Below the pieces are notes generated by a model. The model ran no database searches and had not been told where the DNA came from. It was given only the letters and a program-made list of their open reading frames with translations. Shown here one piece after another: positions 51,453 through 60,277 of a stretch of 64,000 nt of DNA; the first letter of the stretch is position 1, and each line of letters opens with the position of its first letter. The stretch is from Umezawaea endophytica. GTDB lineage: Bacteria > Actinomycetota > Actinomycetes > Mycobacteriales > Pseudonocardiaceae. Both the position numbers and the translations under genes were made by a program. Location of the stretch: positions 106,383-170,382 of the forward strand of contig NZ_JANYMP010000007.1 of the NCBI RefSeq assembly GCF_025061645.1. The letters run 5' to 3'.

Positions 51453-52738
51453 GCCCCACCGTCCTTCCCGGACTGATCGACTCCACTGGTCGGCAGGCTC
51501 GCCCGCACCAGGTACCCCGAGCCCCGCCGCGGCCCGGCCTCGAACTCGCCGCCGTGCACCGAGACCCGCTCCCTCATGCCCACGAGACCGAACCCGGAGC
51601 CGTTCGGCGCGGACCGGCCGCGACCGTCGTCGGTCACCTCGACCTCCAGCGCGGTGTCGAGGTAGCGCACCCGCACGTCGACCTTCGTCGCGGCGGCGTG
51701 CTTCACCACGTTCGTCAGTGCTTCCTGCACGACCCGGTACGCCGACAGCGCCACACCGGGCGGCACCGGCCGCGGCTCACCGTACGTCCCGTGCTCCACG
51801 ACGAGGCCGGCGGACCTGGCGTTCGCGACCAGGTCGGGCACCTGCTCCAGACCGGGCGCCGCCGACACGTCGGTGCCGGTGTCCGCCTCGGCCCGCAGCA
51901 CGCCCAGCAGCCCGCGCAGTTCACCGATCGACGTGCGCGCGGTCTGCTCGACCGTCTCCAGCGCCGTGCGGGCCAGGTCGCGGTCCGTGTCGAGGACCCG
52001 CCTCGCGGCGCCGGCCTGGATGCCCATGACCGAGACGTGGTGGGCGACGACGTCGTGCAGGTCGCGGGCGATGCGCATGCGTTCGGCGACGAGTGCGCCG
52101 CGGGTGTTCTGCTCCTGTGACAGGCGGAGTTGTTCCGTGCGGAACTCCAGTTCGGCGAGCCTGCGGGCGGCCAGCCAGGTGAGTTCGCCGAAGAAGTACG
52201 CGGAGAGGAAGTAGAGGAGGTTCAGGCCGAGGCTGTAGAGGACCCAGGCGAGGACCGGGTCGAGGGGGCCCGCGGCGTCTTCGAAGGCCGGTTTCGGGCC
52301 TGCCAGGAGGCCGGTGAGCGCCAGGCCCAGCCAGGCGAACATGACCACGATGACGCCTATTCGGGCGTAGGTGGCGGCGCGGTGGTTGGGGGCCCAGCCT
52401 CCTGCGGTGAAGATCGCGAAGAAGAGGACGACGGAGGGGCTGAAGTTGTCGCCGATCTGGCGGGATTGGGCGGCGATGAAGAGGGCGCCTACCAGGAGCA
52501 TGACGATCATGGGATAGCGGCGGCGGAGGATGAGGGGGATGGTGAGTGCGACGCTCCACGCCAGTTGTTCGGTGAGGTGGGGGGTTTTGTCGGAGGTGAA
52601 AGCGCCCATGCTGTTGGTCAGCACGGTCATCGCTACGGCTCCGGCGGCTACGGCCAGAGCTGTGGCGATGTCCTGGCGGCGTTGGGTGGGGGTGGGTGGG
52701 GGGCGCCGCCATTCGCTCCAGATCGGCTCCGTGGTCAT
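51449..52738 (-). CDS. Sensor histidine kinase (NarX/DesK type)
   Basis: A 429-residue kinase with five or six N-terminal membrane helices (about residues 25-180). The HisKA_3 dimerisation motif is 'ERMRIARDLHDVVAHHVSVMGIQAG', with the phosphorylated His in D-L-H-D. The ATPase lobe has 'ALTNVVKHAAA', 'VTDDGRG' and 'GSGFGLVGMRERV'. It forms a two-component pair with the following response regulator. ATG 52738 was preferred to a TTG three codons earlier; neither has a clear ribosome binding site, so a leaderless transcript is possible. Confidence 0.93.
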   Translation of the reverse strand: MTTEPIWSEWRRPPPTPTQRRQDIATALAVAAGAVAMTVLTNSMGAFTSDKTPHLTEQLAWSVALTIPLILRRRYPMIVMLLVGALFIAAQSRQIGDNFSPSVVLFFAIFTAGGWAPNHRAATYARIGVIVVMFAWLGLALTGLLAGPKPAFEDAAGPLDPVLAWVLYSLGLNLLYFLSAYFFGELTWLAARRLAELEFRTEQLRLSQEQNTRGALVAERMRIARDLHDVVAHHVSVMGIQAGAARRVLDTDRDLARTALETVEQTARTSIGELRGLLGVLRAEADTGTDVSAAPGLEQVPDLVANARSAGLVVEHGTYGEPRPVPPGVALSAYRVVQEALTNVVKHAAATKVDVRVRYLDTALEVEVTDDGRGRSAPNGSGFGLVGMRERVSVHGGEFEAGPRRGSGYLVRASLPTSGVDQSGKDGGA

Positions 52739-52795
52739 GTGGGTCAAGATAGCTCGGAGGTCCGGTATTGCGTGGGGATCGGGGTGGGTGGCGGG

Positions 52796-53170
52796 TCAGG
52801 TCTCGCCTGTGCGGAACTTGTCGAGGACGCGGCGTTCTCGTTTGGTTGGGCGGCCTGCGCCTCGGTCTCGGCGGGCTACCGGGGCGGCTGTGATGGGGGG
52901 AGGTGGGGGTGTGCGGTCGATCAGGCAGGTGGCCGCGTCTGCTGCGCCTACGCGTTTTTGGATTACTTTGACGACCTCTACGATTTTGGTGGTGTCGCCT
53001 ACGCGGGCTCGGACCTCGTCGCCTGGGGAGACTGTGGTGGCGGGTTTGGCTGGGCGGTCGTTGACGCGTACGTGACCGCCTCGGCAGGCCGCTGCTGCGT
53101 CGGATCGGGTCTTGGTCAGTCGGACCGCCCATAGCCAGCGATCCACACGGGTGGACTCCACGTGGTCCAT
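52796..53170 (-). CDS. S4-domain RNA-binding protein (Hsp15-like)
   Basis: A 124-residue protein with an S4 RNA-binding fold at the N-terminus: 'TRVDRWLWAVRLTKTRSDAAAACRGGHVRVNDRPAKPATTVSPGDEV'. This is the Hsp15/HslR pattern. A basic C-terminal tail follows. Hsp15 proteins bind stalled 50S subunits carrying nascent chains. ATG 53170 starts just before the domain. It is monocistronic, with a long AT-containing intergenic element upstream. Confidence 0.9.
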   Translation of the reverse strand: MDHVESTRVDRWLWAVRLTKTRSDAAAACRGGHVRVNDRPAKPATTVSPGDEVRARVGDTTKIVEVVKVIQKRVGAADAATCLIDRTPPPPPITAAPVARRDRGAGRPTKRERRVLDKFRTGET

Positions 53171-53550
53171 GATGGCCTGTTGTGGGGGATGGTGCTGGTG
53201 GGGGGTGGGTTGGGTACCGAGGTTGCGTTGGTGGGGTGGCCGATTTGACTTGGGGCCCCTAGATTTGCCCCTTCGTCGGACAATAAAGGGCAGAGGTGAA
53301 GCTGCCGTCCGACGCGAGTTTAAGGGGCAAATCCCCCAAGTAAAATCGGCCACGGTTGCGTAGGCGGCGTGGCGGGTCGTAGGTGGCTGGGACGATCGAA
53401 GTGCTGTTGGTGGTTCGATTTGTTGATTGGTTGACATCGGGAAATCCGATGATTCTGAGGTGGGTGGGAGTTGGGGTATCTCGGTGTGGGGGTTGTGCTT
53501 CTTAACCTGCGCCGCGTGTGAGCGCGGTTTCCTAGGAAGGGAAGTGCGAC
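53171..53550. other. Intergenic region with structured element
   Basis: A 380-base gap between the S4-domain gene and the divergent S1 protease. Its middle carries the long inverted repeat at 53236-53353, listed separately. The last 200 bases, with lower GC, should hold the protease promoter. No gene is supported. Confidence 0.6.
53236..53353. repeat. Long imperfect inverted repeat, MITE-like
   Basis: The left arm (53236-53281, starting GTGGCCGATTT and ending GTCGGAC) and right arm (53307-53353, starting GTCCGAC and ending AATCGGCCAC) are imperfect complements over about 46 bases with small indels. They enclose about 25 bases, and GGCAG/CTGCC forms a smaller inner hairpin across the centre. 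The base composition is more AT-rich than the neighbours. This is the shape of a miniature inverted-repeat element or a stable RNA hairpin. The octamer GGTTGCGT occurs on both flanks (53221 and 53354), though not immediately next to the left arm. Confidence 0.7.
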
Positions 53551-54549
53551 GTGCGACTACTGAGACCTGTACTGGCCTCCCTCGCTGCGGTATCCCTGGC
53601 TCTTGCGCTGGGTGCTGCTCCCGCTGGTGCTTCGGGGCCGAAGCCTGACGGTGACAAGGACAAAGCCGGTGTGCAGCGTGTTGTCGCTGAGGATGCCGGT
53701 CGTAACTCGGCGATGACCAGCCAGGCCGTCAACTCGGCTTCTGCTGCGATCCAGGCTCGGATTGTGGACTACGTGAAGGGCAACGGCACCAAGTACACGT
53801 TTGGTGCGTACGCGGACGCGACCACGGGCAAGGTCGTTGTCGAGACGGATGCGCCGTCCGAGGTCGTGGCCTCGGTGGTGGGTGTTGATCGTGGTGTGGT
53901 GGATGTGCGCAAGCAGGGTGTTGCGGACAACTTCAGTCGGCGGGACGACGTGCCGTCGTTCTGGGGTGGGGCCGGGATCACGTTGAGTGCGCCGAGTGCT
54001 CGGTGTTCGTCCGGGTACACGGTGCAGGACTCGGTTGGCACGCGGTTCCAGGTGACGGCCGGGCACTGCTTCACCAATGGGCAGACCGCGGTCACCGAGC
54101 TGGGTGGTCGGGTTGTCGGCACGATCAGCGGCAACGGGTTGCCGTCGCAGGACATGGAGTTGATCAGCGGTCAGTCCTACGGCTCGTTCATCTACATCGG
54201 TGGGGTCGACAGCGGCACCGGTGCGCACGTGGCCTCGGCCGGTGACCCGGTCGTCGGGTTCGCCAACTACTGCCACAGCGGTCGTACCACCGGTGAGAAC
54301 TGCGGTCACACGGCCACCAGTGTCACGGCCACGGTCTGCACGTCCAGCGGGTGCAAGTCGCCGGTGATCGCGTTCACCGGTGGCGTGCTGCCGCAGGGTG
54401 GTGACTCCGGGTCGCCGTTCTACGTGAACAGCGTTTCGGCGCCTGACAAGCACATTCGCGGGCACGTCATCGCCATCGGCGGTGGGACCGCGTACGCCGA
54501 ACTGTGGAGCCGTGTCTCCGCGCGGTTCGGCGTTTCGATCGCCACCTGA
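53551..54549 (+). CDS. Secreted S1-family serine protease (streptogrisin-like)
   Basis: A 332-residue secreted chymotrypsin-fold protease. It has a signal peptide (1-28), a propeptide-like region (about 29-135), then the mature domain. The triad is His172 in 'TAGHCF', Asp201 in 'SQDMELI' and Ser286 in 'GGDSGSPF'. Cysteines near 152/173 and in the later loops suggest disulfides. The GTG start has GGAAGGGAAG upstream. It is monocistronic with a downstream hairpin. It probably acts in extracellular protein digestion. Confidence 0.93.
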   Translation: MRLLRPVLASLAAVSLALALGAAPAGASGPKPDGDKDKAGVQRVVAEDAGRNSAMTSQAVNSASAAIQARIVDYVKGNGTKYTFGAYADATTGKVVVETDAPSEVVASVVGVDRGVVDVRKQGVADNFSRRDDVPSFWGGAGITLSAPSARCSSGYTVQDSVGTRFQVTAGHCFTNGQTAVTELGGRVVGTISGNGLPSQDMELISGQSYGSFIYIGGVDSGTGAHVASAGDPVVGFANYCHSGRTTGENCGHTATSVTATVCTSSGCKSPVIAFTGGVLPQGGDSGSPFYVNSVSAPDKHIRGHVIAIGGGTAYAELWSRVSARFGVSIAT

Positions 54550-54565
54550 GTCCGGGGGTGACGAA

Positions 54566-54596
54566 GGCCGGGGGCGGAGTCCACCCGCCCCCGGCC
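54566..54596. terminator. Bidirectional hairpin
   Basis: GGCCGGGGGCGG (54566-54577) pairs perfectly with CCGCCCCCGGCC (54585-54596) around a seven-base loop. It lies between the stops of the S1 protease (plus) and the small lipoprotein (minus), so it can serve both. Confidence 0.85.
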
Positions 54597-54599
54597 CTG

Positions 54600-55136
54600 T
54601 CATGTGATGTCGAGTCGGTAGGGGCCGCCCGCAGCTCGCACCGTGGTCGAGCCCTGCGCGATCGACACCACAGCATAGAGTTCGTAAGTGCCTGGGGGCA
54701 GTGGTTGTCCGCCGTCGCACGCGTGCAGGTCGGCGGGTGCGGGGAAGTCTGCTTCGGCGCCCGTTGTGAGGTCGAACGGTTGCGCGATCAGGTCTTTCGG
54801 TGGCGGGGTGGCGACGATCCGGTCCTCGTGCGCCACGTAGACGTCGGCCAGCGGGGACGTGTCGCCCTTCGTCGGTGGGCCGGTGTTGGTCACGGTCACC
54901 GTTCCCTCGACCGTGCCGGTCGTTCGGCTCGTGGTGGTGGGGAAACGAGCCTCCAGGGTCAGTGAACCGGTGGTGCGCAAGGTGTTCGTACCACCGCCGC
55001 ACTGCGGAACGTCTGGGGTGCGCGACATTTCCGGCACGGTTCCGTCCTCCGTCGTCGTCGGGGGTGCGCCGCACGCCGCGAGCACGGCGGCGCACGCCAG
55101 CGCGAGCGCGGGCCGGATCGATCGTCTGTCCTCCAT
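54600..55136 (-). CDS. Small lipoprotein, unknown function
   Basis: A 178-residue exported protein with lipobox 'LAAC' (Cys near residue 22) after a hydrophobic signal, then a Thr/Pro-rich linker and a beta-rich domain ('VEGTVTVTNTG', 'GTYELYAVVSIAQG'). The repeated 'TVTVTNTG' type strands suggest an immunoglobulin-like or fibronectin-like fold. No family name can be given. It is convergent with the S1 protease and shares a terminator with it. Confidence 0.8.
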   Translation of the reverse strand: MEDRRSIRPALALACAAVLAACGAPPTTTEDGTVPEMSRTPDVPQCGGGTNTLRTTGSLTLEARFPTTTSRTTGTVEGTVTVTNTGPPTKGDTSPLADVYVAHEDRIVATPPPKDLIAQPFDLTTGAEADFPAPADLHACDGGQPLPPGTYELYAVVSIAQGSTTVRAAGGPYRLDIT

Positions 55137-55200
55137 GGGTACCTCGCTCTCGTCCCACGGACGGAAGTCTGGGCGCCGCCGGTTGCACGGCGCGGCGACG

Positions 55201-56427
55201 TCACCGGTCGCCCACCACGAAGCTGACCGTCGTGGTGGTGCTGCCGCCGATGTTGAGCGTCGCCACGCGGCGGGCTCCGGGGACCTGGTAGCCAGCCGCC
55301 TGGCCGGTCACCTGCTTGAGCGCGTCGACCAGCATCCGCACGCCCGTCGCGCCCACGGGGTGGCCGCCGCCCAGCAGGCCGCCGCCGGGGTTGACCGGGA
55401 TGCGGCCGCCGATCTCCAGGTCGCCCGATTCGACGGCCTGCCAGCTCTCGCCGGGTCGGGTGATGCCGAAGTGGTCGATGGCCGCGTACTCGCTCATGGT
55501 GAAGCAGTCGTGCGTCTCGATGAGGTCCAGGTCGTCCACGCCGCCGATGCCCGCGCGGCCGAACGCGTCCTGGATCGTGGCCCGGACGTGGGGCAGGACC
55601 AGGGGGTCGTGGGCGCTGCGGGTGAGCTTCTGCTCCAGTGACAGCCCCACCGTTCGGTGGCCCCAGCCCAGGATTCGGGCGCGTGGGCGGGCGGCGATCT
55701 CCGGGTGGTCGGCGAGGAAGCGGCCGGTCACCAGCACGACTCCCGCCGCGCCGTCGGTCATCGGGCCGCAGTCGGTCTTGCGCAGCCTGCCCTCCACCAG
55801 CGGGTTCGCCTCGTCGTCGGTGGTGAAGCTCCGGTCGGTGAACTTCCAGTCCCTGGTCTGCGCCAACGGGTTCGCCCTCGCGTTGCGGGTGTTCAGCTCC
55901 GCGATGGCCAGCAGGTGGTCGGCGTTCAGCCCATAGCGCCGGTCGTACTCGTCGGCCAGCGCGCTGAACATGTGCGGCCACAGGTACTTCGCGTCCTGCC
56001 CCTCGTGCCCGACCCAGGCCGCCGCGCCCATGTGCCGGGTGCCGACGTCACCCGGCACGGTCTTCTCCACCTCGACGCCGAGCACCAGCGCGCAGTCGTA
56101 GCGCCCGGACTCCAGGTCGGCCATCGCCGCGAGCGCCGCCAGCGAACCGGACGCGCACGCGCCCTCGTGCCGGGACGCGGGCACACCCCACAGGTCCGGC
56201 TCGACGGTCGCGGGCAGCGCGCCGAAGTGGCCCTGGCCGGTGAAGAGCTGGCCGAACGCGTTGCCGACGTGCACGACGCCGACGTGCGCGGGCGTGAGGT
56301 GGGCCGCCGCCAGGGTTTCGCGCACCGCCTCGCCCGCGAGGTCCGCCACGTCGAGGCCCTCGCGGGTCAGGTTCCTGGCGAAGTCGGTCTGGTAGCCGCC
56401 GACCAGCCAGATCTCGTCCACGGCCAT
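55201..56427 (-). CDS. SCP2-type thiolase / acetyl-CoA acetyltransferase
   Basis: A 408-residue thiolase-superfamily protein. The nucleophile is Cys91 in 'HEGACASGSLA'. The later histidine is in 'GGGHPVGATG' and the acidic 'LIETHDCFT' contains another conserved cysteine/His. The divergent layout matches the SCP2-thiolase-like group acting in lipid or polyketide-related beta-oxidation. ATG 56427 starts the gene. It is solitary: no acyl-CoA dehydrogenase or OB-fold partner is next to it. Confidence 0.9.
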   Translation of the reverse strand: MAVDEIWLVGGYQTDFARNLTREGLDVADLAGEAVRETLAAAHLTPAHVGVVHVGNAFGQLFTGQGHFGALPATVEPDLWGVPASRHEGACASGSLAALAAMADLESGRYDCALVLGVEVEKTVPGDVGTRHMGAAAWVGHEGQDAKYLWPHMFSALADEYDRRYGLNADHLLAIAELNTRNARANPLAQTRDWKFTDRSFTTDDEANPLVEGRLRKTDCGPMTDGAAGVVLVTGRFLADHPEIAARPRARILGWGHRTVGLSLEQKLTRSAHDPLVLPHVRATIQDAFGRAGIGGVDDLDLIETHDCFTMSEYAAIDHFGITRPGESWQAVESGDLEIGGRIPVNPGGGLLGGGHPVGATGVRMLVDALKQVTGQAAGYQVPGARRVATLNIGGSTTTTVSFVVGDR

Positions 56428-56550
56428 CGGCGTCCCTCCACGGTGAGCAGCGTCGTCCCACGGTAGTGGACGTAGCGGGTGGTTCGCCGTGATCGAGCAT
56501 CCCGGTGACCTGTCAAACGATCAGGAGAGGGCCACTGGGATGATGGTCCC

Positions 56551-59500
56551 GTGATCAGTGCGGACGGGGAGTTACCGGGAGTCGCCAACCAGCTCGATGG
56601 AGTCGTCCACGGGCACGTGGTGCAAGCGGGCTCGATCCAGCACGCCAACCTCGGGGTGCACGTGGGTGACGTAAACCTGTTCACCGGTGTTCCGGTGACG
56701 ACCCGGTACCACAAGCAGGTGCTGCGGATCGCGCCGAAGGAACTGGTTGGGCGAGAGACCGAACTGGCCGAACTCGCCGCGTTCTGCACGTCACCCACCG
56801 GCGGCTACGCCTGGTGGCGCGCCTCGGCGTGGTCCGGGAAGACCGCGCTGATGTCGTGGTTCGTGCTGCACCCTCCGCCGGGCGTGCGGCTGGTGTCGTT
56901 CTTCATCACGGCGCGGCTGTCCGGGCAGAGTACGCGGACCGCGTTCATCGACAACGTGATGGGGCAGTTGCTCGATCTGACCAGCCAGCAACAACCGGCG
57001 TTCCTGACCGACGCCAATCGCGAGGCCCACCTGCTGGGCCTGTTCGACGACGCCGCAGCAGCCTGCGCGGACCGGGGTGAGCACTTGGTGCTGCTGGTCG
57101 ACGGCCTAGACGAGGATCGCGGCGTACACACCGGATTCGACGCGTACAGCATCGCCGCGCTGCTCCCGGAGGAGATGCGGGTCGTCGTAGCCGGGCGTCC
57201 CGATCCGGAACTGCCCGCCGACGTGCCCGAGCACCACCCGTTGCGGAATCCCGCGATCATCCGCCCCTTGGGCCCATCCCCCAGGGCACAGGTCATCAGG
57301 GTCGAGGCGGAACGGGAACTCCGGGCGCTGCTGAAAGGCGACCCGGTAGGCGTCGACCTCCTCGGACTCGTCGCGAGCGCGGGCGGCGGTTTGACTGCGG
57401 CTGACCTCGCTGTCCTCACGGCCACGTCGGAGTGGGCGGTGAAGGACCTCCTCGGCACCGTCGCGGGCCGGAGCTTCGCCCGCCGCCGAACCTCCGCGCA
57501 AGCAGCGGACATCTACCTGCTCGGTCACGAAGAACTCCAGGCCATCGCGGTGGCAGCGCTCGGCCTGTCGAAGTTGGAGCACTACCGGGCGCGCTTGCAC
57601 GCGTGGGCTGACGGCTACCGAGAGCAGGGGTGGCCCGTGAGCACACCGGACTACCTGTTGCGTGGCTACTTCGCAGTCCTCGTCGAGACCGACGACGTAC
57701 CGCGGATGGTCGCTTGTGCGACCGATCCTGCTCGCCAGGACCGCGTCCTGGCGCAGTCCGGCGGGGACGCCTCGTCGCTCGACGAGATCGCCGCTGCCCA
57801 GTCCACCAGCACCGATCTGGTCGCCTCGACCCGGCTCGCGGTGCACCGCGACTACCTAGGCCACCGCAACGCCAGGATCCCCAGGGACCTCCCGGCTGCC
57901 TGGTTGGCCGCCGGGCACGCCGATCGGGCCACCGCCACAGCCCGCTCCATCGTCGATCCGGTTGGCCGGGCGGAAACCCTCGTCTCGATGGCGGCGCAGT
58001 CCACCGACCACCCCGGCTCGATCGACGCACAAGCCGAAGCGCAGGCCGTGATCGCATCGATCACCGACGTCCACGCCAGGTCGAAGCTCTTGGCGGCGTT
58101 GGCCGTCGTCGTTGCCGAACAGGGCGACCTCGACCATGCCGAATTGCTGTTCGGCCTCGCCCCCACTGTGCCAGAGCGCGAGGCGGTGGCCACGCTGCTC
58201 TCACTCGCTCGTGGGGCCATGCGGCTTGGTGACCAGCGATGGGGGCGTCTGCTCACCACGGCAAGCAGGGCGGTGAAGTCGCCCTACGACCCGCACCTGG
58301 GCAGGCGGCGGATGACCTCGGTGATCAGGACGGCTGCCGAACTGGGTGATCTCGATCGGGTCGTCTCGCTGGTGGCCGGTCGTTCCCGCGCCGAGGCGTT
58401 GCCGTTCCTGACGGTCGCCGCCGTCCAGCGCGGCGACTACGACCATGCCGAGGTGCTGGTGCGGGCCGTCGCCGATCCCGCGGATCGAGCGGATCTGCTG
58501 ATGGGCATGGCGAAAACGGGATCAGGGCCTGTCGACCGGTGGATCTCCGACGTGCGCGAGACAGCTCACGAGATCGGCGATCCAGGCCATCGGGCGCGAA
58601 TCCTGTTCACCGTGGCGACGGCCGTGCACGACGAGGCGGCGTTCGCCGCGGGCAAAGCTCTAGCCGACGCCTCGACCGACGAGTGGCTGAGGCGACTCAC
58701 CCTTGAAACGGCGACGGCGATGGGGAACTTCACCTTTGCCGCAGAGCTGATCAAGAGCGTTCGTAACCACTACGCGGCAGCTGTGCAGTACACGGCGTTG
58801 GCCGCAGCCGTGGCGAAAGCGGGCGAGGCTGACCATGCCGCAGAACTGCTCTTCTGCGCAGAGATTCGGGCAAGGCTCGTCACTGGAATCCCGTTCACCG
58901 CGGCGGAAACTCTCACAGAGGTCGCCAGGGCCGTTGCCGAGTTCGGCGACGTCGAGAACGCCACTCGGATCGCACAAGAAGTCGGGTATGACAGCGGTGT
59001 CCCTGAACTGCTGGTGATGAGCGCGAGGGCGACCATCCGGGCTGGTGATTCCGCTCGTGCCGCCACCATCCTGGCAGACGCCGAGCGACTGGTGCGGAAC
59101 GACACCGGCCGCACCTGGCACGCGACAACCGTGAAGACCCTGGCCGACTCGCTTGCGAGCGCGGCCAACCTCGACGACGCGGTCGCGCTCGTCTCCGCGT
59201 CGGGTGCCGACTGGCGGTCGCGCCGGTGGACGGGACTGGTGACGTCGATCGCGCAGAAGTTCGCCACGGCAGGTGGAACCCACCTTGCGGACGAGGCGCG
59301 CTTCCGCACGTTGAACGGGGCGGGGGCCTTGGCCGTCAGCGCAAGTGCGGTGTACGAGATCGGCTACAACGGCCTGGCCCTCCGATTGCTCGACCAAGCT
59401 GAGCGCATCGCGGCGTCGCTCCAGGATCAGCACCAGCTCGTGGCCCTCACGCTGATCAGGGACACGGCGGTGGACGTCGGTGATCGGCGACGAGCCACCG

Positions 59501-59757
59501 CGGTGTGGGCACGGCGCAACGAGCTGGCTCATTCCCCATACCGCAGGTCTCCGATGCCCGTGCTCCCACTTCGCCGACCTCGGAACGAGATCCTGGTGAC
59601 AGCAGCAGTTCTTCCAGGCCCGGTGGACGAGGTGTTGCGGTCGGAGGCCTGGCACCTCGCGGTGCCCGCCGTGCTGAAAGCGGACCCGGCGGCAATCGAC
59701 GTGGTGATCGCCGAACTGTCGATCGCCGCCAGAGTGTCGCCCGTCAGATCCCCATAG
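56551..59757 (+). CDS. NACHT/STAND-like ATPase with helical repeats
   Basis: A 1068-residue protein. Residues 13-30 carry a short peptide motif 'NQLDGVVHGHVVQAGSIQ'. Then 'LVGRETELAEL' begins a P-loop domain with Walker A at 91-98 (A-S-A-W-S-G-K-T, the usual Gly replaced) and Walker B 'LVLLVDGLDED' at 179-189. The rest (about 340-1000) is Ala-rich helical repeats resembling TPRs. STAND ATPases act as regulated switches, often in defence or signalling. Start GTG 56551. Its end overlaps the convergent small secreted protein gene by 14 bases. No separate effector gene is adjacent. Confidence 0.85.
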   Translation: MISADGELPGVANQLDGVVHGHVVQAGSIQHANLGVHVGDVNLFTGVPVTTRYHKQVLRIAPKELVGRETELAELAAFCTSPTGGYAWWRASAWSGKTALMSWFVLHPPPGVRLVSFFITARLSGQSTRTAFIDNVMGQLLDLTSQQQPAFLTDANREAHLLGLFDDAAAACADRGEHLVLLVDGLDEDRGVHTGFDAYSIAALLPEEMRVVVAGRPDPELPADVPEHHPLRNPAIIRPLGPSPRAQVIRVEAERELRALLKGDPVGVDLLGLVASAGGGLTAADLAVLTATSEWAVKDLLGTVAGRSFARRRTSAQAADIYLLGHEELQAIAVAALGLSKLEHYRARLHAWADGYREQGWPVSTPDYLLRGYFAVLVETDDVPRMVACATDPARQDRVLAQSGGDASSLDEIAAAQSTSTDLVASTRLAVHRDYLGHRNARIPRDLPAAWLAAGHADRATATARSIVDPVGRAETLVSMAAQSTDHPGSIDAQAEAQAVIASITDVHARSKLLAALAVVVAEQGDLDHAELLFGLAPTVPEREAVATLLSLARGAMRLGDQRWGRLLTTASRAVKSPYDPHLGRRRMTSVIRTAAELGDLDRVVSLVAGRSRAEALPFLTVAAVQRGDYDHAEVLVRAVADPADRADLLMGMAKTGSGPVDRWISDVRETAHEIGDPGHRARILFTVATAVHDEAAFAAGKALADASTDEWLRRLTLETATAMGNFTFAAELIKSVRNHYAAAVQYTALAAAVAKAGEADHAAELLFCAEIRARLVTGIPFTAAETLTEVARAVAEFGDVENATRIAQEVGYDSGVPELLVMSARATIRAGDSARAATILADAERLVRNDTGRTWHATTVKTLADSLASAANLDDAVALVSASGADWRSRRWTGLVTSIAQKFATAGGTHLADEARFRTLNGAGALAVSASAVYEIGYNGLALRLLDQAERIAASLQDQHQLVALTLIRDTAVDVGDRRRATAVWARRNELAHSPYRRSPMPVLPLRRPRNEILVTAAVLPGPVDEVLRSEAWHLAVPAVLKADPAAIDVVIAELSIAARVSPVRSP

Positions 59758-60178
59758 ACGCCAGTTCGATCGCCGTTCGGTAGTTGGCCGCGGCCGTCAC
59801 GACGCACGCGCGGTAGGTGCGGTTGTCCCTGACGACGAGGAAGTAGTCGTAGAGGTTGCGGGCGTACAGGACCAGGTACAGCAGGCCGGGGATGAAGCCC
59901 GGTGGCCTGGGGACGAGTGCGAAGCGTTCGGAGCACTGGAGGATCTGCCCGGTCGCCGTGGAGATGACGTCGGCGACGTCGCTGTTCATGTTCCAGCCCG
60001 CCGCCAGTTCCGGTGTCCAGATGACGCCCGCCACCAGGCGGAGGCTCTCCTGCTCCTCCGGGGTCGGATCGCTCGCGATCGAGACCGGTGACGGGGTGCC
60101 CGCGGTGGCCGGGACGGCGGTCATGCCGATCATCCCGAGCACCGCGGCGAGCACCACGAGGAAACGTGACCAGGTCAT
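59744..60178 (-). CDS. Small secreted protein, unknown function
   Basis: A 144-residue protein with a cleavable signal peptide (residues 1-26, ending A-T-A). The mature part contains two cysteines and a hydrophobic 'GLLYLVLYARNLYDYFLVV' segment that could be an amphipathic or membrane-associated helix, then 'NRTYRACVVTAAANYRTAIEL'. No family is recognised. ATG 60178 has AAGGA upstream. It is convergent with the NACHT-like gene. Confidence 0.7.
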   Translation of the reverse strand: MTWSRFLVVLAAVLGMIGMTAVPATAGTPSPVSIASDPTPEEQESLRLVAGVIWTPELAAGWNMNSDVADVISTATGQILQCSERFALVPRPPGFIPGLLYLVLYARNLYDYFLVVRDNRTYRACVVTAAANYRTAIELASMGI

Positions 60179-60277
60179 GGTTTTCCTTTCCACACGGGGA
60201 AGTCCGCTCCCAGACAACCACGTCACCGGGAGTCGGACAGCCTCCGAATGGCTAGATCAACTCTGCTGCGCCCGGCC

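Noticed and set aside
53221-53361. Target-site duplication of the inverted-repeat element
   Set aside because: GGTTGCGT is found on both flanks but is seven bases away from the left arm and directly next to the right arm, so it is not a convincing duplication.
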